From assembly GCF_913062585.1 (NCBI RefSeq), contig NZ_CAJXWX010000020.1, forward strand, positions 1-64,000: a stretch of 64,000 nt of DNA, written 5' to 3'. The position numbers were made by a program, and so were the translations under genes. This document shows positions 46,462-55,335 of this stretch, one piece after another. This DNA comes from an uncultured Sphingomonas sp. (GTDB lineage Bacteria; Pseudomonadota; Alphaproteobacteria; Sphingomonadales; Sphingomonadaceae). The notes under the pieces were generated by a model. The model did no database searches, was not told the DNA's origin, and saw only the letters and a program-made list of their open reading frames with translations. Position 1 is the first letter of the stretch; each line of letters starts with the position of its first letter.

Positions 46462-47976
46462 CTATCCGAAGTGCACCGCCAGCGCGATCGCCAGCCCCGA
46501 CAGGGCCAGCGCGCCCGCGATCCAACCCGCGCCGGTGCGGATCGCGGCTTCGATGCCGATGGTCGAAATGGCGGCCTGTTCGCTTTCCAGCTTGCGCGTC
46601 GTCGCACGGATCAGGCGGGGCAGGTCGTCGCCCAGCCTGTCCAGCTCCAGCCCCAATGCGGCGGCGCGGCGGGTCCAGCGTTCGGGCGACAGCCGCGCCT
46701 GGACGATCCGTGCGCTGGCCCGGCTCAGCGCGGCGGACAGGTCGAAGTCGGGCTGGATGCCGCTCAGTACGCCGTCGATGGTGATCAGCGCCTTGAACAG
46801 CAGCAGCATGTCGGGCTGAAGGACGATCCGCTCCTCGCGCAGCACCGGGAAGATGTCGCCCAGGATCGCAGCCAGCCGCAGCGCACCGCCGCCGTGGCGC
46901 GCGACCAGTCGGTTGGCCACGGCCTGGAACCGTTCGGGCGAAATATCATCGGTTTGCGACCAGTTCTTCAGTGTCTCCGCAAGCAGCACGGGGTCGCTAT
47001 TGGCGATCGACTGGGTGAAGGCGATCACCTCCTCGCGCCGGCGCGGGCTGACATGGCCGATGAGCCCCAGGTCGAGCATCGCGATGCGATTGCCCGCCAG
47101 GCAGAGCAGGTTGCCCGGATGGGGGTCGCCATGGAACCGTCCGTTGATGAGCGTCATGTCCAGCACGATGTCGGCCCCCGCCGAGGCGATGGCGGCGGGA
47201 TCAATCCCCGCTTCGCGCAGCACGGCGGCGCTGCGCGGGGGCACGCCGTCGACAAAATCCATGACCAGCAGCGTTTCGGAGCTGTGCGCCCAGTGGATCA
47301 CCGGTACGACGACCCGGGGATCGCCCGCAAAATCCTCTCGCAACCGGTCGGCGTTGCGGCCCTCATTGGTGAAGTCCAGCTCCTCCAATATGTCGCGGCC
47401 GAGTTCGCGCACCATGCGGACCGCGCCGTAGCGGCGGGCCTCGGCATTGGTGGCCTCGATCATGGCCGCCAATTGGGTCAGCAGACGAAGGTCCGCCTCC
47501 ATGACGGCACGGATACCGGGACGCCGGATCTTCAGGACGACTTCGGTCCCGTCGGCCAGTGCGGCGCGATGAACCTGAGCGATGGAGGCAGCGGCGAGCG
47601 GCGCGGCGTCGAACCGGGCGAAGGCGGTTTCGGGCGATTCGCCCAGCGCCGCCTCGACCTGTTGGCGCAGTTGATCGAAGGGCAGGCGAGGCGCTTCGCT
47701 GTGCAGCCGCTCCAGTTCAACGATCCATTCGGGCGGCAGCAGGTCGGCGCGGGTGGCGAGTATCTGCCCCAGCTTGACCCAGACCGGCCCCAGCGCCTCC
47801 ATCGCCTGCCGCGTACGGGCGGGCAGGTCGAAGGGCAGGGCATCGGGATCGCCCCGCGTCGGATCGAAGCCCAGCCGTGCCAGCAGCACGTCGAGCCCGA
47901 AGCGGGAGGCGGTCGCGATCACCTCGGCCAGCCGGGCGCGGTCGCGCGCCGCCACACGGATCGCGCCCAGCATCAT
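46462..47976 (-). CDS. UbiB/AarF-family atypical protein kinase-like protein
   Basis: ABC1/UbiB-family protein of 504 residues, associated with ubiquinone synthesis and lipid handling. Family motifs are PVWVKLGQILATRADLLPP (KxGQ), AAASIAQVHRAAL (Ala-rich loop in place of the P-loop), GTEVVLKIRRPGI (Lys), FHGDPHPGNLL (catalytic-loop HGDxHxxN) and AMLDLGLIGHV (DxG). The C-terminus has two hydrophobic helices (AAIRTGAGWIAGALALSGLAIALAV) that anchor it in the membrane. It lies 4 nt after map, so they are co-transcribed. ubiE/ubiJ are not adjacent. Confidence 0.88.
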   Translation of the reverse strand: MMLGAIRVAARDRARLAEVIATASRFGLDVLLARLGFDPTRGDPDALPFDLPARTRQAMEALGPVWVKLGQILATRADLLPPEWIVELERLHSEAPRLPFDQLRQQVEAALGESPETAFARFDAAPLAAASIAQVHRAALADGTEVVLKIRRPGIRAVMEADLRLLTQLAAMIEATNAEARRYGAVRMVRELGRDILEELDFTNEGRNADRLREDFAGDPRVVVPVIHWAHSSETLLVMDFVDGVPPRSAAVLREAGIDPAAIASAGADIVLDMTLINGRFHGDPHPGNLLCLAGNRIAMLDLGLIGHVSPRRREEVIAFTQSIANSDPVLLAETLKNWSQTDDISPERFQAVANRLVARHGGGALRLAAILGDIFPVLREERIVLQPDMLLLFKALITIDGVLSGIQPDFDLSAALSRASARIVQARLSPERWTRRAAALGLELDRLGDDLPRLIRATTRKLESEQAAISTIGIEAAIRTGAGWIAGALALSGLAIALAVHFG

Positions 47977-47980
47977 GGCC

Positions 47981-48808
47981 TCAGGCGTAGGGCGGCTGGG
48001 TATAGCCCGCCGGGCTGAGCGTGAAGATCTCGCAGCCCTCTTCGGTGATGCCGATCGAATGCTCGAACTGCGCCGACAGCGAGCGGTCGCGCGTCACCGC
48101 CGTCCAGCCATCGTCGAGCAGCTTCACGTCCGGGCGGCCGATATTGATCATCGGCTCGATGGTGAAGATCATGCCGGGCTTCAGCTCGGGGCCGGTGCCG
48201 GGGCGACCGACATGGACGACTTCGGGTGCGTCATGGAACAACAGGCCCAGGCCATGGCCGCAGAAATCGCGGACCACGCCATAGCGGTGCTTTTCGGCGT
48301 GGCGCTGGATCGCATGAGCGACGTCGCCCATGTGATTACCGGGTTTGGCTTGTTCGATGCCCAGCATCAGGCACTCATACGTTACCTCGACCAACTTGCG
48401 CGCCTTCAGCGGCACGTCGCCGATCAGGTACATGCGGCTGGTATCACCGTGCCAGCCATCGACGATCGGGGTCACGTCGACATTGACGATGTCGCCCGAC
48501 TTCAGCGCCTTTTCGGATGGAATGCCATGGCAGACGACATGGTTGATCGAGATGCAGGTCGAATGGGCATAGCCGCGATAGCCCAAGGTCGCGGGCACGC
48601 CGCCGCGATCGGCGATGAACTGATGGACCAGGCGGTTGATCTCGGCGGTGGTGACGCCGGGCACCATGTGCGGCACCAGCATGTCCAGCGTCTCGGCGGC
48701 CAGACGGCCCGCCTTGTGCATCCCGTCGAACGCCTCGCGGCCCCAGAGCTTGATCGCGCCGGTTCGTCCCTGGGGGGCCTCGGCGGAAACGGTCACATAA
48801 TCGGTCAT
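47981..48808 (-). CDS. map: Methionine aminopeptidase type I
   Basis: Removes the initiator methionine from nascent proteins. It has 275 residues from ATG 48808, the only Met near the homologous N-terminus. Metal ligands lie in VNVDVTPIVDGWHGDTSRMY (two Asp), GHGLGLLFHD (His), MIFTIEPMI (Glu) and QFEHSIGI (Glu). Lacks the N-terminal zinc-finger extension seen in some forms. First gene of a map-ubiB-like pair; divergent from the CinA-domain gene with 50 nt between starts. Confidence 0.97.
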   Translation of the reverse strand: MTDYVTVSAEAPQGRTGAIKLWGREAFDGMHKAGRLAAETLDMLVPHMVPGVTTAEINRLVHQFIADRGGVPATLGYRGYAHSTCISINHVVCHGIPSEKALKSGDIVNVDVTPIVDGWHGDTSRMYLIGDVPLKARKLVEVTYECLMLGIEQAKPGNHMGDVAHAIQRHAEKHRYGVVRDFCGHGLGLLFHDAPEVVHVGRPGTGPELKPGMIFTIEPMINIGRPDVKLLDDGWTAVTRDRSLSAQFEHSIGITEEGCEIFTLSPAGYTQPPYA

Positions 48809-48858
48809 TCGCGCGATATAGCGTGGCGCGGCTGGTTTTGCGAGGCTATGTCCGGACC

Positions 48859-49629
48859 ATGACTTCCGCCTCTTCCCCCGAGCGTATCTGGACCGCCGCG
48901 CTGGTCGTGATCGGCGACGAAATCCTGTCGGGCCGTACCCAGGATAAGAATGTCGCACAGATCGCCGCTTGGCTGAACGTGCAGGGCATCCGGCTGGCCG
49001 AGGTGCGCGTGGTCGCCGACCAGACCGAGGCGATCGTCGAGGCGGTGAACACGCTTCGGGCGCGCAACGACTATCTGTTCACCACGGGTGGCATCGGGCC
49101 GACTCATGACGACATCACCGTCGATGCGATCGCCGAGGCGCTGGGCGTGCCGGTGATCGAACATGCCGAGGCACGAGCGATACTGGACGACTATTATGCG
49201 ACGCGCGGCGGTGTGACCGAGGCGCGGGCGCGCATGGCCCGGACGCCCGAAGGCGCATCGCTGATCGTCAACCGCGTATCCGGAGCGCCCGGCATCCATG
49301 TCGCCAACATCTTCATCATGGCGGGGGTGCCGCACATCACGGCGGGCATGCTCGATTCACTGACGGGCACGCTGGAGGGTGGCCGTCCGGTCGTGTCGGG
49401 CACCATCGGTTGCTGGGTGGGCGAGAGCGAGGTCGCAGAACTGCTGCGCCGGGTGGAAAAGGCGCATGACGGTGTGGCGATCGGCAGCTACCCCTTTTTC
49501 CGCGAAGGCCGCACCGGCGCCAATTTCGTCGTGCGCAGCCCCGATCCCGCCCAGGTCGAGACCTGTTTGCGCGACCTGACCGAAGCGCTGGAGGCGGCAG
49601 GTCATCGGGTAGTGCCCGGCGGTATCTGA
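48859..49629 (+). CDS. CinA N-terminal (molybdopterin-binding-like) domain protein
   Basis: Protein of 256 residues consisting of the MoaB/MogA-like domain of CinA: VVIGDEILSGRTQDKN, LFTTGGIGPTHDDITVDAIAEALG and FIMAGVPHI. The C-terminal NMN deamidase domain of full-length CinA is absent. Family members are often annotated as competence/damage-inducible or molybdopterin-binding, but stand-alone versions are not well characterised. ATG 48859 was chosen because it starts the conserved part; the frame extends to 48823. Confidence 0.88.
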   Translation: MTSASSPERIWTAALVVIGDEILSGRTQDKNVAQIAAWLNVQGIRLAEVRVVADQTEAIVEAVNTLRARNDYLFTTGGIGPTHDDITVDAIAEALGVPVIEHAEARAILDDYYATRGGVTEARARMARTPEGASLIVNRVSGAPGIHVANIFIMAGVPHITAGMLDSLTGTLEGGRPVVSGTIGCWVGESEVAELLRRVEKAHDGVAIGSYPFFREGRTGANFVVRSPDPAQVETCLRDLTEALEAAGHRVVPGGI

Positions 49630-49726
49630 TACCCGGCCGATCGACGGATTTTTAGGGATTACGGGATAGCGTGTCCGCCCGCAGTCCTACGATACGACGC
49701 ATGTCGATCATTAGAGGAAGTTGAGG

Positions 49727-50707
49727 ATGGCCCGAGCGCCGGTTCTCGTCACCGGCGTGGCCGGTTTTATCGGTCATGCCACGGCGCATCGCCTGCTCGC
49801 GCGCGGCGAGCAGGTGGTCGGTGTCGACAGCGTCAACGATTATTACGACCCGGCCTTGAAGGACGCCCGGCTCGCCACATTCGCCGGGCTGGACGGCTTT
49901 AGTTTTCATCGGCTGGACATCGCCGATGCCGGAGCGGTCGGCGCGCTCGTCCGCGATCTGGGAATTACCCGGGTCGTCCATCTCGCGGCGCAGGCCGGAG
50001 TCCGCTACAGCCTAGAAAATCCTTTCGCCTATGAACGCTCCAATCTGGCCGGGCATCTGGCGGTGATGGAGGCTTGCCGGCATCAGCCGGGGTTCGAGCA
50101 TCTGGTCTATGCCTCGTCCAGTTCGGTCTATGGCGACAAGCCGATGGGCGGCGCGGGCTTCCGGGAGGACGAGCCCTCGGTCTCGCCCGTTTCGCTCTAT
50201 GCCGCGACCAAGCGGGCCTGCGAATTGATGAGCCAGTCCTATGCGACTCTCTATGGCTTTCCGCTGACCGGACTGCGTTTCTTCACTGTCTATGGTCCCT
50301 GGGGGCGGCCGGACATGGCCTATTATTCGTTCACCCGCCGGATTCTGGCGGGGGAGCCGATCGAGGTGTTCGGCGAAGGCCGTATGGCGCGCGACTTCAC
50401 CTATATCGACGACATCGTCGACGGCATATTGGGCGCGCTCGACCGTCCGCCCGAACGCGGCGATCACCGGGTCCTCAATATCGGCGACAGCCATCCTGTC
50501 GGACTGATGGATATGATCGGCACGCTCGAACGCGCGATCGGTCGCGAAGCGGTCAAGATCATGAAGCCCATGCAGCCCGGCGACGTGACGGCGACCTATG
50601 CTGATATATCGCGGCTCCATGCGCTGACCGATTATGCACCCAAGGTCCGGCTGGAAGAGGGGCTCGGCCGCTTCGTGCGGTGGTATCGGGAGTATCACTG
50701 CGCCTGA
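49727..50707 (+). CDS. NAD-dependent sugar-nucleotide epimerase, probable UDP-glucuronate 4-epimerase
   Basis: Extended SDR of 326 residues that would interconvert UDP-glucuronate and UDP-galacturonate for surface polysaccharides. Seen: VTGVAGFIGHATAHRLL (Rossmann Gly motif), VDSVNDYYDPALKDARL (typical of this epimerase), LAAQAGVRYSLENPFAY, SSVYG, SLYAATKRACE (Tyr-x3-Lys) and FFTVYGPWGRPDMA. ATG 49727 has AGAGGAAG upstream; an in-frame TTG at 49721 is less likely. Neighbours give no pathway. UDP-glucose 4-epimerase is the main alternative, but the NDYYDP and PWGRPDMA motifs favour the glucuronate enzyme. Confidence 0.85.
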   Translation: MARAPVLVTGVAGFIGHATAHRLLARGEQVVGVDSVNDYYDPALKDARLATFAGLDGFSFHRLDIADAGAVGALVRDLGITRVVHLAAQAGVRYSLENPFAYERSNLAGHLAVMEACRHQPGFEHLVYASSSSVYGDKPMGGAGFREDEPSVSPVSLYAATKRACELMSQSYATLYGFPLTGLRFFTVYGPWGRPDMAYYSFTRRILAGEPIEVFGEGRMARDFTYIDDIVDGILGALDRPPERGDHRVLNIGDSHPVGLMDMIGTLERAIGREAVKIMKPMQPGDVTATYADISRLHALTDYAPKVRLEEGLGRFVRWYREYHCA

Positions 50708-50814
50708 CGCCTTCGCCATGAGAGGAACTCATGGCTGGGGCGAGATATGATACTTTGTGGGCCGTGAGCGGCCATGACAAGCCTGCGTGCATCGCTTCAC
50801 CGAAGGATGTCACG

Positions 50815-51792
50815 ATGCGCACTCGCTCTATGCTTATGCCGTTTCTTGGTCTGGTCGGGATGGCGTGTGGAGGGCCGGGCGGCGCGAGCGAGGGGAAAGG
50901 GGCCCCGGTGCCGGTGGAAAGTCGATGGCAGCCTGCTGCTGGCCTGAAACAAATTCCCATCTGGCCCGGTGCGGCGCCCGACGGCACGTTCCGCCCGCAG
51001 CCGCCCGAAAGCGTCCAGACCTATGACGATCCGGCCGCTGCGGGCGGCACGTCGCAGGCTGTCCTCAACATCGCCGTCCCGACGATGACGATCATGCCCG
51101 CCAAGGGGCGGCCGAATGGCACGGCCGTGATCGTGTTTCCCGGCGGCGGTTTCCAGAAGGTCTTCATCGACCTGGAAGGCACCGAGATTTGCGCCTGGCT
51201 GACCGCCCAGGGCGTGACCTGTATCGTGTCGAAATATCGCGCACCAGGCGGCAACGACTTTTGGGACGATGTGACCAGGCGGCACATCACCCCGAAGATC
51301 CCGCGCGCGCTCCAGGATGCACAGCGCACCATCAGGCTGGTCCGGGCCAAGGCGCCGGAACTGGGGATTGATCCGCATCGCATCGGCGTCTTGGGCATGT
51401 CCGCTGGCGGCTATCTCGTCGCGCAGACCAGCAACATCCTGACGCCGACCTATCGTTCCGTCGATGCCGTCGACCGGGTCAGCAGCCGCCCGGACTTCGC
51501 CATCGCCCTGTATCCGGGGCATATCTGCCGGGATAAGGGGGCGTTCGACCCGAGCCTGCCGATCAGCAAGGCCGCGCCGCCGACCTTCATCGTCCAGGCC
51601 TGGGACGATCCGGTCGATCCGGTCTGCAACAGCCTGATGTACGCCACCGCGTTGGACAAGGCGGGGGTGTCGACCGAGGTGCATCTGTTCGCCAAGGGCG
51701 GTCACGCCTTCGCGCTGCGCCATGGAACCGAACCCGTCGGCCGCTGGCCGCATCTGGCCGAGCTGTGGCTGCATCAGATCAAGATGCTGTAG
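50815..51792 (+). CDS. Exported alpha/beta-hydrolase, probable acetylesterase
   Basis: Esterase of 325 residues. ATG 50815 has AGGA upstream; the frame is open to 50731. The N-terminus (MRTRSMLMPFLGLVGMACGG) is a signal sequence with a Cys that is a poor lipobox, so secretion is more likely than lipidation. Catalytic elements are FPGGGFQKV (oxyanion), LGMSAGGYLVAQ (Ser), AWDDPVDPV (Asp) and FAKGGHAFALR (His). Similar to carbohydrate acetylesterase-like hydrolases, but distant from the pectin locus, so the substrate is open. Confidence 0.82.
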   Translation: MRTRSMLMPFLGLVGMACGGPGGASEGKGAPVPVESRWQPAAGLKQIPIWPGAAPDGTFRPQPPESVQTYDDPAAAGGTSQAVLNIAVPTMTIMPAKGRPNGTAVIVFPGGGFQKVFIDLEGTEICAWLTAQGVTCIVSKYRAPGGNDFWDDVTRRHITPKIPRALQDAQRTIRLVRAKAPELGIDPHRIGVLGMSAGGYLVAQTSNILTPTYRSVDAVDRVSSRPDFAIALYPGHICRDKGAFDPSLPISKAAPPTFIVQAWDDPVDPVCNSLMYATALDKAGVSTEVHLFAKGGHAFALRHGTEPVGRWPHLAELWLHQIKML

Positions 51793-51806
51793 GGGCCGCC
51801 GCCCCG

Positions 51807-51837
51807 GGGAGCGGACATGCGTCGCATGATCCGCCCC
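51807..51837. terminator. Hairpin between convergent esterase and transporter genes
   Basis: A long imperfect stem (GGG-A-GCGGACATGC with GCATG-A-TCCGCCCC) closes on a 3-nt loop between the convergent genes ending at 51792 and 51858. No T-run is obvious. Confidence 0.45.
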
Positions 51838-51857
51838 GAAACGGCGGCGGTGGCGGC

Positions 51858-53174
51858 TCAGTCCTCGGCGATCAGGCTGTCGCGGCGCGTGTCGCGCATC
51901 CGCAGATAGACGATCAGCGAGATGCCGATCATCACCGTGACGTACCAGTAGAAGCCATGCTCCCACCCGGCCGCCTTGAATTTCAGCGCGACGAACTCCG
52001 CCGTGCCGCCGAAGATGGTATTGGCCAGCGCATAGGGCAGGGCGACGCCCAGCGCGCGGATATGGGCCGGGAACATCTCCGCCTTCACGACCGCGTTGAT
52101 CGAGGTGTAGCCGGTCACGATGATGAGGGCAGCCATCACCAGCAGCCCGGCCGTGAACTTGTCCTGGGTATGCTGGAGCGCGGTGAAGATCGGATAGGTG
52201 AACAGGACGCCCGCGACGCCGAAGGCGATCATCAGCGGCTTGCGCCCGATCTTGTCGCTCAGCGCACCGGCGACGGGCTGGAGCAGCATGAAGATGAACA
52301 GCGTGACCGCGTTGATCTCGGTCGCGGCTTCCTTGGTGAAGCCGCTGGTGTTGACCAGGAACTTCTGCATGTAGATTGAATAGGCATAGAAGGCGAGCGT
52401 ACCGCCGGCGGTCAGCAGCATGACCAGCGCGGTTTCCTTCGGATGGTGGCGCAGCAGGGCCAGGAAGCCCGATTTGGGCGCGTCCGTCGCCTTGGCGTTC
52501 TTGAAGCTCTCGGTCTCGGCAAGGCCGCGGCGCAGGCGGAACACGACGACGGCCAGGACCGCGCCGACCAGGAACGGAATACGCCAGCCCCATTCCTCCA
52601 GTTCGGGCTTGCCCATCACGTTCTGGAGCAGCAGCAGCAACAGGATCGCGAGCAACTGGCCCGAGATCAGCGTGACATACTGGAACGACGAGAAGAAGCC
52701 GCGCCGGTCCTTGCCCGCCATTTCGGAGAGATAGGTCGCGCTGGCCCCATATTCGCCGCCGACCGACAGGCCCTGCATCAGGCGCGCGAGCACGAGCAGC
52801 GTGGGGGCGAGCACGCCGATCGTGGCGTAACCGGGGGTCAGCGCGATGATCAGCGAGCCCAGGCACATCAGCGTGACCGACAGGGTCAGGCCCGCCTTGC
52901 GACCATGGCGGTCGGAATAGACGCCCATCACCCAGGCCCCGATCGGCCGCATCACGAAACCGACCGCGAACACGGCGGCGGCGCTCAGCAACTGCGCGGT
53001 CTGGTTGTCGCTGGGGAAGAAGTGCGGCGCGAAATAGAGCGTGAAGGCGGAATAGACATACCAGTCGAACCATTCGACCAGATTGCCGGTCGATCCGCCG
53101 ATAATGGATTTCAGCCGGGAATTGGTGCTGGGCGGGGCGGCGCCCGCCGCATGGGTCATAGGCATCGTCGCCAT
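51858..53174 (-). CDS. MHS-family MFS transporter, alpha-ketoglutarate permease-like
   Basis: Inner-membrane proton symporter of 438 residues. Start ATG 53174 (MATMPMTHAAG) has GGGAGA upstream; the frame extends much further but without coding character. MHS motifs are IIGGSTGNLVEWFDWYVYSAF, FFPSDNQTAQLL, FVMRPIGAWVMGVYSDRHGRKAGL and GLSVGGEYGASATYLSEM. This is close to KgtP-type carriers, so a C4/C5 dicarboxylate such as 2-oxoglutarate is the probable cargo. It is divergent from a DctB/DctD-like two-component system, which likely controls it. Confidence 0.9.
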   Translation of the reverse strand: MATMPMTHAAGAAPPSTNSRLKSIIGGSTGNLVEWFDWYVYSAFTLYFAPHFFPSDNQTAQLLSAAAVFAVGFVMRPIGAWVMGVYSDRHGRKAGLTLSVTLMCLGSLIIALTPGYATIGVLAPTLLVLARLMQGLSVGGEYGASATYLSEMAGKDRRGFFSSFQYVTLISGQLLAILLLLLLQNVMGKPELEEWGWRIPFLVGAVLAVVVFRLRRGLAETESFKNAKATDAPKSGFLALLRHHPKETALVMLLTAGGTLAFYAYSIYMQKFLVNTSGFTKEAATEINAVTLFIFMLLQPVAGALSDKIGRKPLMIAFGVAGVLFTYPIFTALQHTQDKFTAGLLVMAALIIVTGYTSINAVVKAEMFPAHIRALGVALPYALANTIFGGTAEFVALKFKAAGWEHGFYWYVTVMIGISLIVYLRMRDTRRDSLIAED

Positions 53175-53401
53175 GTCGTCTCTCCCATTATGGTTCATTA
53201 TTACGGTCCGTATCGAAAATGGGCTCAAAGCGCCGGAAAGTCGGTGACCGCGTCGGTCGGCGCGGCCGTGGGATTTTGCCGTCGGGCATGGAGAGGCTGG
53301 CCGGCAGGCGCATCGCTGCGCGCGACCAGTCGCAAGATCGAACGTTGGCCGTCGTGATCCGGGGAAATCGCCATTCTGTCCTCTCACGCCCGATTTTTCG
53401 G

Positions 53402-53416
53402 ATGCTGAGTCAGCAT
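53402..53416. promoter_or_regulatory. Perfect palindrome in the transporter / two-component intergenic region
   Basis: ATGCTGA-G-TCAGCAT, seven perfect pairs around one base. It lies 228 nt upstream of the transporter start and 153 nt upstream of the kinase start. The rest of the 53175-53568 gap holds no gene; 53450-53500 is markedly AT-rich and may carry the kinase promoter. No -24/-12 sigma-54 promoter was recognised by eye. It is a candidate site for the adjacent response regulator. Confidence 0.5.
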
Positions 53417-53568
53417 GCGTGCGAGAGGCAGTGGGGTAAATCACCTGCGTGAAAATTAAGGAAAATACATAAATACAATAGGTTATGCGTGATTAACGAG
53501 CTTCGTGATGCCAAGCTCGTGCGAGTTTCTGCATAGCGTCGGATGGCAAATTGCAGCATCTTGCAAAG

Positions 53569-55335
53569 ATGATCGCGCGCCGCATCCCTCCTCCGATTCT
53601 GGCCGGTGGTTTTTCCATCGTCATCGGCCTGTTGGCATGGCTTGCGGCATCGTTTTGGCTCGGGCGCGCGGCACAGGACGATCTGCGCCGAGAGGCAGAG
53701 CGCGTCGCCCTGCAGCAGGTGCGGCTGTTCTCCAGCGATCTGGCGCAGTTCCGGCTGCTGCCCCTGGTATTGGGCGAGTATAACGATCTTGGTGAAGCGC
53801 TGCGCCAGGGCGATCCCGCCGCACGGCGCCGAATGGATGCCAAGCTGCATCTGCTTGCCGAGCGGACCGGCGCGCCGGTGATCTATCTGATCGACCGCTC
53901 GGGTGAGACCGTGTCCGCCTCCAATACCGGGACGGCGGAAAGCTTTGTCGGGCGCAATTACCGGTTCCGCCCTTATTTCGTGCGCGCCATGCAACAGGGG
54001 CCGGCGGAATATTATGCGGTCGGCAATGTCAGCGGCCGCCCCGGCCTGTTCCTTGCCCGCCGGATCGGTCCGGCCGCCGACCCGGCCGGCGTGATCGTCG
54101 TGAAGGTCGAGTTTGACTCGCTGATCCGCATCTGGCGCAGCGATCCAGGCCAGACGCTGGTGATGGATCGGCGGGGTATAGTCCTGTTCGCGACCGATCC
54201 CGCCGAACGTTTCCGCACCACCCGGCCTTTGACCAGGGCGGAGTTGACTGACATCGCCAGCGCCGCGCAGTTCGGCTACGTCCCGCTGCAACCCAGACGC
54301 TATGTGGTGACGGGTCGCGGCTTGGCGCGAATGCCGGGAGGGGTGCGATCCGTGATCAGCGCGGTCGCCATGCCGATGCCCGGCTGGAGGCTGTTCCATG
54401 CCATGCCGGTCGCCGCCGCGCTGCGCGAAGCGGCCAATCTGGCGCGGCTGATCGGCCTGGTCGCGGCGCTCATCAGCGGGCTGGTCGCGGCCTTCCTGCT
54501 CTGGCGCATCACCCGTGCCGCCGATGCCGCGCGCGAACGGGCCCGGCTGGAAGCCGCCGTCGCCACCCGGACCGCCGAACTCCGCGCCGAGATCGCTGAG
54601 CGGACGCGGGTCGACGAGCGGTTTCGCGAAGCGCGCGAGGAGCTGGCCCAGGCCAATCGTCTGGGATCGCTGGGATCGATCACGGCGGGGTTGGCGCATG
54701 AGATCAATCAGCCGGTGGCGACCATTCGCACCCTGTCGGAAAATGCCCGCGCGCATTTGGCCAGCGGCAGGCTCGACCGGGTCGCCGCCAATCTCGACAC
54801 CGCCATCGGCCTGACCGCCAGGATCGGCGCGATCACGCAGGAGATGCGGCGCTTCGCCCGGCGCGGCACCGGGACGATCGAACCGGTGCCGCTAGACGCG
54901 GTGATCGCGGGCACGCGCCTGCTGATCGGCGACCGGTTCCGCACCGCCGGTGTCGCGCTGGAATGGCCGCCGCCCGGACAGTCGAGTGTGATCGCGGGGC
55001 GGGTGCGGCTGGAGCAGGTGCTGGTCAATCTGCTCCAGAATGCGCTCGACGCGGTGAAGGAGCGCGCGGAGGCGCTGGTGGCGCTGACCATCGAGGTCGA
55101 GGACGACCGCGTCGCGCTGATCGTCGCCGATAATGGCCCCGGCATCGACCCGGCCATTGCGGATCACATCTTCGAGCCCTTCGTCACTGGCAAGCCCGAC
55201 GGGCTGGGACTGGGGCTGGGTATTGTGCGCGACATCATCGAGGCGTTTGACGGCACGGTGGCGGTGGTCCCGTCGCCGCTGGGCGGGGCGGCCTTCCGGA
55301 TGACGGTCGCGCGGGCAAGGGAAGTAACGCCATGA
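53569..55335 (+). CDS. Sensor histidine kinase, DctB-like
   Basis: Membrane sensor kinase of 588 residues. TM1 (ILAGGFSIVIGLLAWLAASFW) is followed by a periplasmic double-Cache-type sensor of about 240 residues (VIYLIDRSGETVSASN, FRPYFVRAMQQGP, FLARRIG), the DctB arrangement, then TM2 (LIGLVAALISGLVAAFLLW), a coiled coil, the H-box GLAHEINQPVATI (His377), and N, G1 and G2 boxes (NLLQNALDAV, VADNGPGIDP, GLGLGLGIV). ATG 53569 is preferred over TTG 53551. The stop overlaps the regulator start (ATGA). It probably senses a dicarboxylate carried by the divergent MHS transporter. Confidence 0.93.
   Translation: MIARRIPPPILAGGFSIVIGLLAWLAASFWLGRAAQDDLRREAERVALQQVRLFSSDLAQFRLLPLVLGEYNDLGEALRQGDPAARRRMDAKLHLLAERTGAPVIYLIDRSGETVSASNTGTAESFVGRNYRFRPYFVRAMQQGPAEYYAVGNVSGRPGLFLARRIGPAADPAGVIVVKVEFDSLIRIWRSDPGQTLVMDRRGIVLFATDPAERFRTTRPLTRAELTDIASAAQFGYVPLQPRRYVVTGRGLARMPGGVRSVISAVAMPMPGWRLFHAMPVAAALREAANLARLIGLVAALISGLVAAFLLWRITRAADAARERARLEAAVATRTAELRAEIAERTRVDERFREAREELAQANRLGSLGSITAGLAHEINQPVATIRTLSENARAHLASGRLDRVAANLDTAIGLTARIGAITQEMRRFARRGTGTIEPVPLDAVIAGTRLLIGDRFRTAGVALEWPPPGQSSVIAGRVRLEQVLVNLLQNALDAVKERAEALVALTIEVEDDRVALIVADNGPGIDPAIADHIFEPFVTGKPDGLGLGLGIVRDIIEAFDGTVAVVPSPLGGAAFRMTVARAREVTP

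Noticed and set aside
53175..53568. A -24/-12 sigma-54 promoter for the MHS transporter
   Set aside because: No TGGCAC-N5-TTGC-like element was found by eye on either strand.
53543..53572. Nine-codon frame ending ATGA at the kinase start
   Set aside because: It has no Shine-Dalgarno and is short enough to be chance, unlike the frame before lra3.
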